A DNA stretch of 50,553 nucleotides from Spirochaetaceae bacterium (lineage in GTDB: Bacteria > Spirochaetota > Spirochaetia > SZUA-6 > Bin103), in NCBI GenBank assembly GCA_028820215.1, contig JAPPKD010000250.1:1-50553 (forward strand). The letters are read 5' to 3'. This document shows, piece by piece, positions 16,442-26,341 of the stretch. The notes below the pieces were generated by a model. That model was not told where the DNA came from, ran no database searches, and saw only the letters and a list, made by a program, of their open reading frames with translations. Within the stretch, counting starts at the first letter, position 1, and each line of letters starts with the position of its first letter. The position numbers and the translations under genes are program-made.

Positions 16442-17228
16442 TCCGCTCGACGATGGCGCTGGTGGAGGTGCCGGCAAGCACCGGCGACAGCGCCACCACC
16501 CCGCCGGCCGCGCGCACCTCGGCACCGCCGGCCACCCGATCGGCCATATAGGTGCCGCCCTTGACCAGCACGTCGGGGCGCACCGCCTCGATCAGGCGCA
16601 GTGGATCGGGCTCGTCGAAGACGATGACCGCGTCCACGCAGCGCAGCGCCGCCAGCAGCTCGGCGCGCGCGAACTGGCCGATCACCGGCCGGCCGGCCGG
16701 CCGCAGCCCCCTCGCGGAGGCATCGCTGTTGAGGCCGACCACCAGCGCCCCGCCCAGGCCGCGCGCATGCTCCAGCGACCGCAGGTGGCCGGCGTGCAGC
16801 AGGTCGAACACGCCGTTGGTGAACACCAGCCGGCCGCGGGAGCGGAGCCGCGCGACGGTGGCCGCCGCGGCGCGCCACGACGAGAAGGTCGGCCGCTCGT
16901 CCCACACCGCCCGCACGTGGTTCAGCACGGCGCCGATCGAACCGCATACGGACAGGTGGAAGCCGGCATCCGCCGCCCGGTCGGCGCCCAGCGCCACCAC
17001 GAAGCCGCGCGCGCGGCCGTCGATCAGCCACGATGCCTGCAGGTCCAGGCCGCCGCGCTCGTGCTCGCGGCGCAGCGCGAACTCCATGTCCAGCGCGTGC
17101 TCTTCGCAACGCCTGCGCACCGCCGCCTCGCCGCCCGCGGCCGCCAGCGCGCGATCGGTGATCACCAGCGCGCGCCGCACGACTGTCCCCTCGCCTGATG
17201 TCCCCTCGCCTGCTGCCGGTATACTCAT
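16413..17228 (-). CDS. HldE-C/RfaE domain II-like nucleotidyltransferase with extra N-terminal domain
   Basis: Residues 125-271 form a cytidylyltransferase-type domain with the LHAGH motif (H145-H148), the VGLNSDASARGLR substrate loop, VKGGTYM and the ending TSTSAIVERI. This matches the D-glycero-beta-D-manno-heptose-1-phosphate adenylyltransferase half of HldE. Residues 1-120 are not the HldE sugar-kinase domain: they are short, acidic and contain DPR-like segments (LHLSVCGSIGAV-type strands) that I do not recognise. It overlaps the GT9 gene tail to tail, which supports an activated-sugar role. Adenylyl or cytidylyl donor specificity is open. Confidence 0.75.
   Translation of the reverse strand: MSIPAAGEGTSGEGTVVRRALVITDRALAAAGGEAAVRRRCEEHALDMEFALRREHERGGLDLQASWLIDGRARGFVVALGADRAADAGFHLSVCGSIGAVLNHVRAVWDERPTFSSWRAAAATVARLRSRGRLVFTNGVFDLLHAGHLRSLEHARGLGGALVVGLNSDASARGLRPAGRPVIGQFARAELLAALRCVDAVIVFDEPDPLRLIEAVRPDVLVKGGTYMADRVAGGAEVRAAGGVVALSPVLAGTSTSAIVERITGGGAGTR
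17220..17225 (+). promoter_or_regulatory. Candidate -10 element TATACT for the DUF420 gene
   Basis: TATACT lies 9 nt before ATG 17235 and extends across the opposing gene's start codon. Confidence 0.5.
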
Positions 17229-17234
17229 CTATCC

Positions 17235-17774
17235 ATGCCCCGTACCGCGGCCGAGCGCGCCGCCGCTGACCGTTTCTGGCTGACGATCATCGCCATCTTC
17301 AGCGTGGCCGCCGTGGCGGCGGTCACCTTCGTCGTCACCGGCGAGCGTACGGCGTCGCGGCTCGACGTGTCGGCGCTGCCGGCCGTGAACACGACCTGGA
17401 ACGCGATCGCCGCCGTCCTGCTGGTGGCGGCCTTCATCGCCATCCGGCGCGGCGCGGTCGGCGCCCATCGGGCGCTCGTGCTCATCGCGTTCGCGGCCTC
17501 GACGCTGTTCCTCACCGGGTACCTGATCTATCACGGAGCTGCCGGCGGCGCGAAGCCCTACGAGGGATCGGCGCCGTGGCTGTATTACCCCGTCCTGGTG
17601 ACCCACATCATCCTCGCCATCGCGATCGTACCGCTCGCGCTCGTGACGCTGAGGCGCGGCTGGACCCGTCACCCCGGCCATCGCCCCCTGGCCCGCGTGA
17701 CGCTCCCCATCTGGCTGTACGTGTCGGTCACCGGGGTGCTGATCTACGCGCTGCTGTACGCCCCCGGCGCATAG
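17235..17774 (+). CDS. DUF420 membrane protein (YozB-like)
   Basis: The 179-residue protein has four or five transmembrane segments and the DUF420 pattern: LPAVNTTWN after the first helix, HRALVLIAFAASTLFLTGY, YHG, YPVLVTHIILA and PIWLYVSVTGVLIY. The regularly placed histidines resemble haem-copper-oxidase accessory proteins, and DUF420 genes are often near cytochrome oxidase assembly genes, but none is seen here. It is followed 13 nt later by the XdhC-like gene. The exact role is not established. Confidence 0.85.
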   Translation: MPRTAAERAAADRFWLTIIAIFSVAAVAAVTFVVTGERTASRLDVSALPAVNTTWNAIAAVLLVAAFIAIRRGAVGAHRALVLIAFAASTLFLTGYLIYHGAAGGAKPYEGSAPWLYYPVLVTHIILAIAIVPLALVTLRRGWTRHPGHRPLARVTLPIWLYVSVTGVLIYALLYAPGA

Positions 17775-17787
17775 CGGGAGAAAGGAC

Positions 17788-18900
17788 ATGACCGAACGCG
17801 AGCGGCTGCTCGACCACCTGAGCGCCCTGGAGCGGGACGGCCGGCCCGGCGCGGTGGCCACCGTCGTCCAGGTCGACGGTTCGAGCTACCGCCGCGCCGG
17901 CGCGCGCATGCTGTTCGGCGCCGGCGGAGAGCGCGTGGGGATGCTCTCGGGAGGATGCTTCGACCTGGACGACCGGGCGCGGCGCGTGATGGACAGCGGT
18001 CGAACCTCCGTGCACCGCTTCGACACCACCGGCCCCGCGGACGTGCTGATGGGCTCGGGCAGCGGCTGCCAGGGCGTGGTGGACATCCTGCTCGCGCCGG
18101 TCGAAGACGGGCACCGGCCGTCCCTGCGCGCCTGCCTGGAGCCTTCGGCACGGGGCCAGCCGTCCGTGCTGGCCACCGTGGTGGATCCGGGGAGCGGCGG
18201 CTGCCGGGCGCCTCTGGGCGCGCGCCTGCTGGTGACCGGGGACGGCGCGCCGCGCGGCTCCCTGGGCGACGCCGCCCTTGAGGCGGCCGTCGAGCGGGAC
18301 GCGCGGTCGCTGCTGGGTTCCGAGCGCGTCGACGTCAACCCGTACCCGGTGGGCGAGCACGCCGTGCAGGTCATGATCGAGGGGCTGACGCCGGAACGGC
18401 GGCTGGCGGTGTTCGGCGCCGGGGACGACGCCGTTCCCCTGGCCGAGATCGCCGCGCAGGTCGGCCTGCACGTGACGCTGGTGGACCACCGTCCGGCGTA
18501 TGCCGACCCGGAGCGCCATCCAGCCGCCAGCGAGGTGCTGCACGTCGCCGACGCGGCCGAGGCGGTTCGCCGCGTCGCCCCGGGAGCGCGCACCGCGTGC
18601 ATCTCGGTGACCCACGACTACCTGCGCGACGCGGCCATCCTGCGCGAACTGCGGACCACGCCGGCCGCCTACGTGGGAGTGGTCGGCCCCCGCTCCCGCG
18701 CGGAGCGGCTCATCGCCGACTCGAGCTGGGACGCGGCCGACCGCGGCCGGCTGTACTGTCCCGCCGGCCTGGACGTGGGGGCGCAGACGCCGGAAGAGAT
18801 CGCGCTCTCGGTGATCGCCGAGATCCTGGGCGTGCTGGAAGCGCGCACGGCCGGCCACCTGCGCGACCGAGCCGGCCCGATCCACGACCGGCCGCCGTGA
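17788..18900 (+). CDS. XdhC/CoxI-family molybdoenzyme maturation factor
   Basis: The 370-residue protein has the N-terminal XdhC/CoxI domain (TVVQVDGSSYRRAGARM, MLSGGCFD, MGSGSGCQGVVDI) and a C-terminal Rossmann region (LAVFGAGDDAVPLAEIA, VTHDYLRDAAIL, YVGVVGPRSRAERL, GAQTPEEIALSVIAEIL). XdhC binds molybdenum cofactor, helps sulfurate it and inserts it into xanthine-dehydrogenase-type hydroxylases. ATG 17788 is preceded by GGGAGAAAGG. The stop overlaps the MocA-like gene by 4 nt. No hydroxylase subunit gene lies in the window, so the client must be elsewhere. Confidence 0.87.
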   Translation: MTERERLLDHLSALERDGRPGAVATVVQVDGSSYRRAGARMLFGAGGERVGMLSGGCFDLDDRARRVMDSGRTSVHRFDTTGPADVLMGSGSGCQGVVDILLAPVEDGHRPSLRACLEPSARGQPSVLATVVDPGSGGCRAPLGARLLVTGDGAPRGSLGDAALEAAVERDARSLLGSERVDVNPYPVGEHAVQVMIEGLTPERRLAVFGAGDDAVPLAEIAAQVGLHVTLVDHRPAYADPERHPAASEVLHVADAAEAVRRVAPGARTACISVTHDYLRDAAILRELRTTPAAYVGVVGPRSRAERLIADSSWDAADRGRLYCPAGLDVGAQTPEEIALSVIAEILGVLEARTAGHLRDRAGPIHDRPP

Positions 18901-19490
18901 ACGCGGACGTGCCGATCGCCGCAGTGGTACTGGCGGCCGGCGGATCGGCCCGGCTCGGCCGCCCCAAGCAGTTGGTGCCAATCGATGGCGAGCCGCTGGT
19001 GCACCGCGCCGCTCGGGCGGCGCTGGACGCCGGCTGCCGGCCGGTGGCGGTGGTCCTTGGCGCCGAATCGGACTCGGTGGGGGCCGCGGTTGCGGCTCTT
19101 CCGGTCCTGCCCGTGAGCAACGCTGACTGGGCGGACGGCGTGGGCACCTCGATCGCGTGCGGGATGCGCGCCGCCGCGGCGCACCGGCCAGCCGGCTGTA
19201 TCGTCCTTCCGTGCGATCAACCTCGGTTGACGGCCCGCGTGCTGGCGGGACTGATCGAGCGTTTTCGCCGTGGAGACGCCCAGGCGGTCGCCTGTGCCTA
19301 CGGGGGCACCGTCGGCGCGCCGGTCCTGTTCACACCGGCGCTGTTCGACCGGCTGTCGGCGCTCACCGGTGACAGCGGCGCGAAGCGCGTTCTGCGCGGC
19401 TGCGCACCGCTTGCGGTGGTGGACTTTCCCGGCGGCGAGCTCGACATCGACACGGAAGCCGACCTGCAGCGCGCGACCTCCCGGGCCTGA
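18897..19490 (+). CDS. MocA-like NTP transferase (molybdenum cofactor cytidylyltransferase family)
   Basis: The 197-residue protein begins with the nucleotidyltransferase signature VVLAAGGSARLGRPKQL, continues with the GTSIACGMRAA segment, the metal-binding LPCDQPRLT and the C-terminal ELDIDTEADL, all typical of MobA-like/MocA enzymes that attach CMP (or GMP) to molybdopterin. The start is GTG 18897, overlapping the XdhC stop as GTGA. The pairing with XdhC favours the MocA/CoxI-accessory function: preparing molybdopterin cytosine dinucleotide for a hydroxylase. Confidence 0.85.
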   Translation: MNADVPIAAVVLAAGGSARLGRPKQLVPIDGEPLVHRAARAALDAGCRPVAVVLGAESDSVGAAVAALPVLPVSNADWADGVGTSIACGMRAAAAHRPAGCIVLPCDQPRLTARVLAGLIERFRRGDAQAVACAYGGTVGAPVLFTPALFDRLSALTGDSGAKRVLRGCAPLAVVDFPGGELDIDTEADLQRATSRA

Positions 19491-19509
19491 TCCGCGCTGC
19501 CGGCGCCGC

Positions 19510-20178
19510 TCACCGGTCCAGGTGGCAGGCCGCGAACTGCGCGGACACGTCGGGCAGCGGCTCCGACAGAAGCGGCCACAGCGACAGGCCGGGATCCTCG
19601 GGCTGCTCGGGGCTCGCCAGTTGCGTGCGCAGGTCCGTCAGCATCTCGTGCATGATCCGTGACGTCTCCGCCGTGACCAGACCGGTCAGGCCGAACGGCG
19701 GGCGCGGGTCGCTGACGGTTTCCTGAAGGATCGTGACCCTGTCCGCGGCGCCGGCCGGGGTGATCGTCCACCGAGAGCGCAGGCAGAGCACGCGGGTCCC
19801 CTGCAGGTCCGTCTCCAGGTCGTCGGCGCCGACGATGTCCAGCACCACCCCGCCGCCGTCGAGCCGCCACCATGACCGGCGGCTGACCACCACGCGGTGA
19901 CTCAATCCGGCGCCCGTGACCTCGTGCAGGATCGAGCGGGGCACGGCGCCCGCACCGGTGTCGCGCTCGGCGTCCTCCTGAAGCAGGAGGATGGCCCCGC
20001 CGACCGTTCCCGCGGCCGTGGTGCGGCTGACGACGAGCCGATAGCCGGTGTGCTCGATCGGGCAGGACTCGACCGTCACGTCCTCCCCGACCACCTCGGG
20101 CGTGCACTCCGCGCTCGCCAGAGCCGGCAGCACGAGCAGGGCCGCCGCAAGGATCGGTCCGGTCGCGCGTCTGGCCAT
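19510..20178 (-). CDS. Secreted protein, paralogue of the gene at 21678-22349
   Basis: The 222-residue protein has a signal peptide ending ALASA-E near residue 23. The mature part contains ECTPEVVGEDVTVESCPIEHTGY, a [15 protein letters not shown] segment and [12 protein letters not shown]. Along its whole length it is clearly similar to the product of 21678-22349 (shared [41 protein letters not shown] and WPLL). Two conserved cysteines early in the mature part and one in LCLRS may form disulfides. I do not recognise the family. It probably acts in the periplasm or outside the cell. TATCAT is 9 nt before its ATG. Confidence 0.7.
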   Translation of the reverse strand: MARRATGPILAAALLVLPALASAECTPEVVGEDVTVESCPIEHTGYRLVVSRTTAAGTVGGAILLLQEDAERDTGAGAVPRSILHEVTGAGLSHRVVVSRRSWWRLDGGGVVLDIVGADDLETDLQGTRVLCLRSRWTITPAGAADRVTILQETVSDPRPPFGLTGLVTAETSRIMHEMLTDLRTQLASPEQPEDPGLSLWPLLSEPLPDVSAQFAACHLDR

Positions 20179-20187
20179 CCTGCTTCG

Positions 20188-20193
20188 ATGATA
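20188..20193 (-). promoter_or_regulatory. Candidate -10 element TATCAT
   Basis: TATCAT on the minus strand, 9 nt before ATG 20178; divergent from the P450 element. Confidence 0.45.
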
Positions 20194-20244
20194 GCGCGGC
20201 CGGTTCCATGGCGGCCGCGCTTGTCGGGTGCGTCAGCCCATGGG

Positions 20245-20250
20245 TACCTT
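20245..20250 (+). promoter_or_regulatory. Candidate -10 element TACCTT for the P450 gene
   Basis: TACCTT lies 8 nt before ATG 20259. Confidence 0.4.
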
Positions 20251-20258
20251 GCCGATTG

Positions 20259-21635
20259 ATGGCTGCCGCATCCGCTCTGACCATCCCTCTTGCCCCGGGG
20301 CCCCCGATCGTCGGCAACGTCCGGCCGATGCTCACCGCCCTCGGCAGCTTCCTCACCACCCAGTACCGGCGGCTGGGACCGGTATTCCGCGTGCCGATCC
20401 TGAACCACCGCCCGCTGGTGCTGGCCGGCCCCGAGGCGAACGCCCTCATGAAGCAGCAGGGCCACCGCCTGTTCGCGTCCGGGGCGGTCATGCAGGACAT
20501 CCACCAGGTGATCGGCGGCGACAACCCGACGCTCATCGAGCTGGACGGCCCCGATCACCGCACCATGCGCGCGGGGCTCAAGGACGGCTACTCCGGCAGG
20601 ACCCTATACGCGCAGATGGAGAAGCTGATCCACAGCCAGCTCAACCTGCTGCAGGGCTGGCCGCGCGGGGTCCCCATTCCCGCCTTCGCCTACGTCAAGC
20701 GACTGGTTTCGTCCGTGCTGGGCTACATGGCAACGAACGAAGAACCGGATGAGATCATGGACGACCTCATCTATTTCTTCCGGGCGCTCGTACAGATCCA
20801 TATCCGCAAGGTGCGGCCCGGCTTCATGAAGTACCTGCCCCGCTACGTCTCATCCAGGCGCTCCGTGCTGGCCATGGTCCGCCGCATCTGGGACGAGCAC
20901 CACGTGCGCGATCACCTGGAGCACGACGGCGACTTCGTCGACCTTGTCCGAAGGTTTCACGCCGAGCACCCGCGGCTGATGAGCGAACGGGACGCCGTGG
21001 CAGCCCTGATCGGCCCGTTCATCGCGGGCATGGACACCGCGGCCAGCGCCACCTCCTTCCTGCTGTACCACATCCTGCGCGATCCGGAACTGCACCGCGC
21101 CGTCGTGGCGGAAGCGGACCTGGCGTTCGCCAACGGCTATCCCGATCGCGACTCATTGCGCCAGATGATCCAGACGCGGCACGCTGCCATGGAGATCCTG
21201 CGCCTGCATCCCCCGGCGCCCGTCCTCGCCCGTACGTCCGTAGCCCCCTTTCAGTTTCAGGGCTACGAGATCCCCAAGGACGAGTACTGCCTCATCGCCA
21301 ACACGGTGACCCATCACCTGCCCGAGTTCTTCCCCGAACCGGAACGCTTCGACGTCGGCCGCTACGGCCCGGAGCGCAAGGAGCACGCGCAGCCCAACGT
21401 GTACTGCCCGTACGGGCTGGGTCCCCATACCTGCCTGGGAGCCACCACCGCCGATCTCCTCTACCTGATCGTCTCGGCCGTGTTGTTCCGCCACTTCCAC
21501 GTGGAGATGCAGCCGCCGGACCAGGAGCTGCACGTCGTGATGAATCCGTTGCCGAGCCCGGACGACCGGTTCCGGATCGCGATCACGGGGGAGCGCCACC
21601 CGCCGCCGCGGCAGCAGGAGCACCCGCCCGCCTGA
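20259..21635 (+). CDS. Cytochrome P450
   Basis: The 458-residue protein has the main P450 landmarks: I-helix AGMDTAAS (256-263, acid-alcohol pair D259-T260), K-helix EILR (312-315), the PERF meander and the haem loop YGLGPHTCLG with axial C392. The usual Phe of the haem loop is Tyr385. The N-terminus PLAPGPPIVGN is the proline-rich hinge and no membrane anchor precedes it, so the enzyme is probably soluble. The overall length and ordering resemble CYP51/class-II-like enzymes more than short bacterial CYPs. No ferredoxin or reductase gene is adjacent. Two paralogous secreted-protein genes flank it on the opposite strand. The substrate is unknown. Confidence 0.9.
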   Translation: MAAASALTIPLAPGPPIVGNVRPMLTALGSFLTTQYRRLGPVFRVPILNHRPLVLAGPEANALMKQQGHRLFASGAVMQDIHQVIGGDNPTLIELDGPDHRTMRAGLKDGYSGRTLYAQMEKLIHSQLNLLQGWPRGVPIPAFAYVKRLVSSVLGYMATNEEPDEIMDDLIYFFRALVQIHIRKVRPGFMKYLPRYVSSRRSVLAMVRRIWDEHHVRDHLEHDGDFVDLVRRFHAEHPRLMSERDAVAALIGPFIAGMDTAASATSFLLYHILRDPELHRAVVAEADLAFANGYPDRDSLRQMIQTRHAAMEILRLHPPAPVLARTSVAPFQFQGYEIPKDEYCLIANTVTHHLPEFFPEPERFDVGRYGPERKEHAQPNVYCPYGLGPHTCLGATTADLLYLIVSAVLFRHFHVEMQPPDQELHVVMNPLPSPDDRFRIAITGERHPPPRQQEHPPA

Positions 21636-21661
21636 CCGGCTCAGGCGTCAAGACGAGCCGG
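21636..21661. terminator. Stem-loop between convergent genes
   Basis: CCGGCTC (21636-21642) pairs perfectly with GAGCCGG (21655-21661) across a 12-nt loop, directly after the P450 stop and before the end of the opposing gene. No U-tract follows, so a terminator function is only suggested by position. Confidence 0.4.
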
Positions 21662-21677
21662 CAGCCGCTTGCGAGCG

Positions 21678-22349
21678 TCAACCTCCGTCGTAGCACTCCG
21701 CGAAGCTCTCGGACAGATCGGGCAACGGCCCCTCCAGCAGCGGCCACGCCGCCAGGTCCGGCTCGCCCGCGTCCTGCGCTCCGGCGAGCCGCTGCCGCAG
21801 ATCGGCCACCGAGGCATGCCGGCGTTGCACCGTCGCCTGCGTGGCGCGGCGCTTCATCCCCAGCGGCGGGCGCGAATCGCTCACGAACTGCTGCAGGATG
21901 TCGACCGTTCTCGCGGTGTCGGCCGGCGCGATCGTCCATCGCGAGCGCAGACAGAGCAGGCGGGTTCCCTCCAGTTCGGTCGGCAGATCGTCGTCGCCCA
22001 CGACATCCAGCACCACTCCGCCGCCGTCGAGCCGCCACCAGGCTCGCCGCGTGACGGACACGCGGAGCCGGAACCCCTCCCCGGCCGCCACGTGCAGTAG
22101 CGACTCGTGGCCGGGAGCGCCACCCTCGTCACGCTCCTCGTCCGTCAGCAACAGGGCGACGACCGCCCCGACCGTTCCGGCCGCCGTGGTGGCGGTCTGA
22201 ACCAGGCTGTAGCCCGTTCTCCCGATCGGACAGGTATCGACCGTCACACCGTCCTGGTCCAGCACGGTCTGGCACTCCGCGGTCGCCGCCACCGGAATCG
22301 CCAGCAACACAGCCACGACCATCGGCCCGAGTGCATCTCTGATTGTCAT
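21678..22349 (-). CDS. Secreted protein, paralogue of the gene at 19510-20178
   Basis: The 223-residue protein has a signal peptide (hydrophobic [15 protein letters not shown], cleavage near residue 25) and a mature region sharing ordered blocks with its neighbour: an early C..V..D.VTV..CPI..TGY region, [34 protein letters not shown] and [11 protein letters not shown] 22349 follows AGGGAG at good spacing; longer in-frame extensions run antisense through the acs gene and are not credible. No known domain is recognised. Its placement on the far side of the P450 suggests that a duplication accompanied acquisition of that gene, or that a co-functional cluster is retained. Confidence 0.7.
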   Translation of the reverse strand: MTIRDALGPMVVAVLLAIPVAATAECQTVLDQDGVTVDTCPIGRTGYSLVQTATTAAGTVGAVVALLLTDEERDEGGAPGHESLLHVAAGEGFRLRVSVTRRAWWRLDGGGVVLDVVGDDDLPTELEGTRLLCLRSRWTIAPADTARTVDILQQFVSDSRPPLGMKRRATQATVQRRHASVADLRQRLAGAQDAGEPDLAAWPLLEGPLPDLSESFAECYDGG

Positions 22350-22441
22350 GCTCCCTGCTCTGCCCCCGTAACTTGGGTTCTCGGCCCGATCATACCGCGG
22401 ATCGGTTCCGTGAGGATCGCCCGCACCGGCGCGGGCCTTGG

Positions 22442-22447
22442 TATACT
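22442..22447 (+). promoter_or_regulatory. Candidate -10 element TATACT for acs
   Basis: TATACT lies 7 nt before ATG 22455. No TTGACA-like hexamer is visible at the usual distance upstream. Confidence 0.5.
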
Positions 22448-22454
22448 TTCGCGC

Positions 22455-24401
<1,947 letters not shown>

Positions 24402-24420
24402 CGCGCTGGAGCTTCTGGAG

Positions 24421-24469
24421 CCTCTCTTGCACCCCGGTCGCTCGATGCGCTTGCGGGGCGCAAGAGAGG
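24421..24469. terminator. Long stem-loop downstream of acs
   Basis: CCTCTCTTGCACCCC (24421-24435) pairs with GGGGCGCAAGAGAGG (24455-24469) with a single mismatch across a 19-nt loop. It sits 20 nt after the acs stop and 37 nt before the OLD-type gene. There is no U-run; it could be an acs terminator or a boundary of the inserted gene. Confidence 0.5.
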
Positions 24470-24506
24470 TGAGCCTGGCCGCGCCGCTCGCCCGGGAAGG
24501 CTCTCC

Positions 24507-26267
24507 GTGAGACTCCTTCACTACCTCGACATCCAGAACTTCAAGCACTTCGGAGACAAACAGCGCATTGAACTCGACCATCCTGCCGTACTGATTGGGC
24601 CCAACAACTGCGGCAAAACGACCGCGATCCAAGCGATCGCTCTGTGGTCGCAAGCGGTCAAGACCTGGTACGAGGCCAAAGGACAGTCCAGGCCAAAAGA
24701 GCGGACCGCAACGTCGCTCAACCGCCTGAACATCGTCTCCGTTCCGGTTCAGCGCACGCGGTACTTCTGGCATAACACCGCCGTGCGCACCGGCAATCGC
24801 GACATTCCGCTCCTGATCACCGTAGGCGTCCAGCACGAGAACGCTGTCGAGCCCGTGACCATGCGCTTCCGCAACCAAGGCGAGGATCTCGTCTACTGCA
24901 CGCCGGATGAGGCTACCCTCCAGAACCCAGAGGCGATCCGGACAGCGGCCGGCCTTGACGTCCACCTGCTCTACCCGATGTCGGGCATGGAGACCGAAGA
25001 GCCGATCTTGCAGCCCGGACGTATCGACGTGTTGCTAGGACAGGGGCAGACTGCCCAGGTTCTGCGTAATCTGTGCCTGCTGGTCTTTCGGACGTCCAGG
25101 GACGACTGGCAAGAGATCGTCGCTCTGATGTCGAGGCTCTTCGCGGTCCTCATGGAAGATCCGACGGAAACCGCTCGCGGCAGCATAGACCTCTTCTACC
25201 GCCAGCCGGACGTCAAGGAACCGCTGGACGTCTCCGTCGCGGGGCGCGGGCTCCAGCAGCTTCTTCTGATCTTCGCTTACCTCTATTCGCGCCGGAATGC
25301 CGTGCTACTGATCGACGAGCCGGATGCGCACCTCGAAATACTCAGGCAGAGACAGGTCTACGTGCTGCTGCGGGAAATCGCGGCTCAGAACGCATCTCAG
25401 GTCGTCCTGGTCACGCACTCTGAGGTGGTACTGGACGAAGCGCTGGACCATAACCTCACGCTGCTCATGGGCGGCAGGACGGATGACCTGGCGGCCAAGC
25501 CGGAGATCCGCAACGCGCTTACGTACTTCGGCGCAGAGCACTACATCCGCGCGCTCCAGTGCCGCTACGTGCTCTATGTCGAGGGCAGAACGGATCTCGA
25601 CATTCTGCGCGAGTTTGCCAAGATGCTCCGCCATCCGGTCGCGGAGCGGTGGGACGAGCGGATCAACGCGTTCTACGTCGCCAACGGCCATCCGGACCGC
25701 GATCTCGACGCCGAGCTCGAACGCGTCGAACGCGGGTACGGACTGACACCGAAGCAACACTTTTTCGCAATGCGCGGCATGGTTCCGGGGCTGACCGGCC
25801 TCGCCGTGCTGGACAACGACGGACGGGGTCGGCACGACACTGATGAACAGGGTCTGCGCATCGCCTACTGGAAGCGCTATGAGGCTGAGAACTACTTCAT
25901 CACCCCCGAGCTATTGAGCGGACACGTCTCCGCCCACTACGGATCGGGACTGTTCTCGAAAGCGGCCGATGGCGTGCTCGATGCGCTCATCCGCGAACGA
26001 ATCTTCGATGACCGGCAGTTCTCGACCTGGAAGCGCCTCGACGCCGATGCGGCTCGGCTGCTGTGGGACGCCCGAACGGATACCCTGAAACTGAGCGATT
26101 TTGCCGAGGAGTTCTTTCGGCGCATCGGCGAACGATTCGGGCACGCGATGCTGCTACGGAAGGGGGAGTTGCACCGACTCATTCGCTCCGTCGATGCGAC
26201 TTCGATTCCCTCCGAGGTGGGCGAGAAGCTCGACCTCCTGAAGGACCTCTTGGAAGGCCCCGGATAG
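24507..26267 (+). CDS. OLD-family ATPase with TOPRIM nuclease domain
   Basis: The 586-residue protein has Walker A GPNNCGKT (31-38), an ABC-type signature-like segment VAGRGLQQLLLI, Walker B AVLLIDEP (265-272), the H-switch VTHSE (H304), and then a TOPRIM-type region with the acidic residues YVEGRTD (E359) and VLDNDG (D436, D438). This ATPase-plus-TOPRIM order is the OLD family, used in phage defence and DNA cleavage. No UvrD helicase (Gabija) or reverse transcriptase (retron) gene is next to it, so it looks like a solitary class 1 OLD protein. Its codon use is more AT-rich than that of its neighbours. The start is GTG 24507 with GGAAGG upstream. Confidence 0.85.
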   Translation: MRLLHYLDIQNFKHFGDKQRIELDHPAVLIGPNNCGKTTAIQAIALWSQAVKTWYEAKGQSRPKERTATSLNRLNIVSVPVQRTRYFWHNTAVRTGNRDIPLLITVGVQHENAVEPVTMRFRNQGEDLVYCTPDEATLQNPEAIRTAAGLDVHLLYPMSGMETEEPILQPGRIDVLLGQGQTAQVLRNLCLLVFRTSRDDWQEIVALMSRLFAVLMEDPTETARGSIDLFYRQPDVKEPLDVSVAGRGLQQLLLIFAYLYSRRNAVLLIDEPDAHLEILRQRQVYVLLREIAAQNASQVVLVTHSEVVLDEALDHNLTLLMGGRTDDLAAKPEIRNALTYFGAEHYIRALQCRYVLYVEGRTDLDILREFAKMLRHPVAERWDERINAFYVANGHPDRDLDAELERVERGYGLTPKQHFFAMRGMVPGLTGLAVLDNDGRGRHDTDEQGLRIAYWKRYEAENYFITPELLSGHVSAHYGSGLFSKAADGVLDALIRERIFDDRQFSTWKRLDADAARLLWDARTDTLKLSDFAEEFFRRIGERFGHAMLLRKGELHRLIRSVDATSIPSEVGEKLDLLKDLLEGPG

Positions 26268-26341
26268 CAGCAGTTCACGACAGGTTGCCCGGGGCACGCA
26301 GGCAGATCGCCGAACATGCATGGGCAGCCAACGCCGACGCG

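Noticed and set aside
14315..16525. Minus-strand open frame of 736 codons
   Set aside because: Shadow of the DUF368, GT9 and Gfo/Idh genes with low-complexity sequence.
24507..26267. Gabija or retron defence system
   Set aside because: The OLD-type gene has no adjacent UvrD-like helicase, reverse transcriptase or non-coding RNA signal; only the single ATPase-nuclease is supported.
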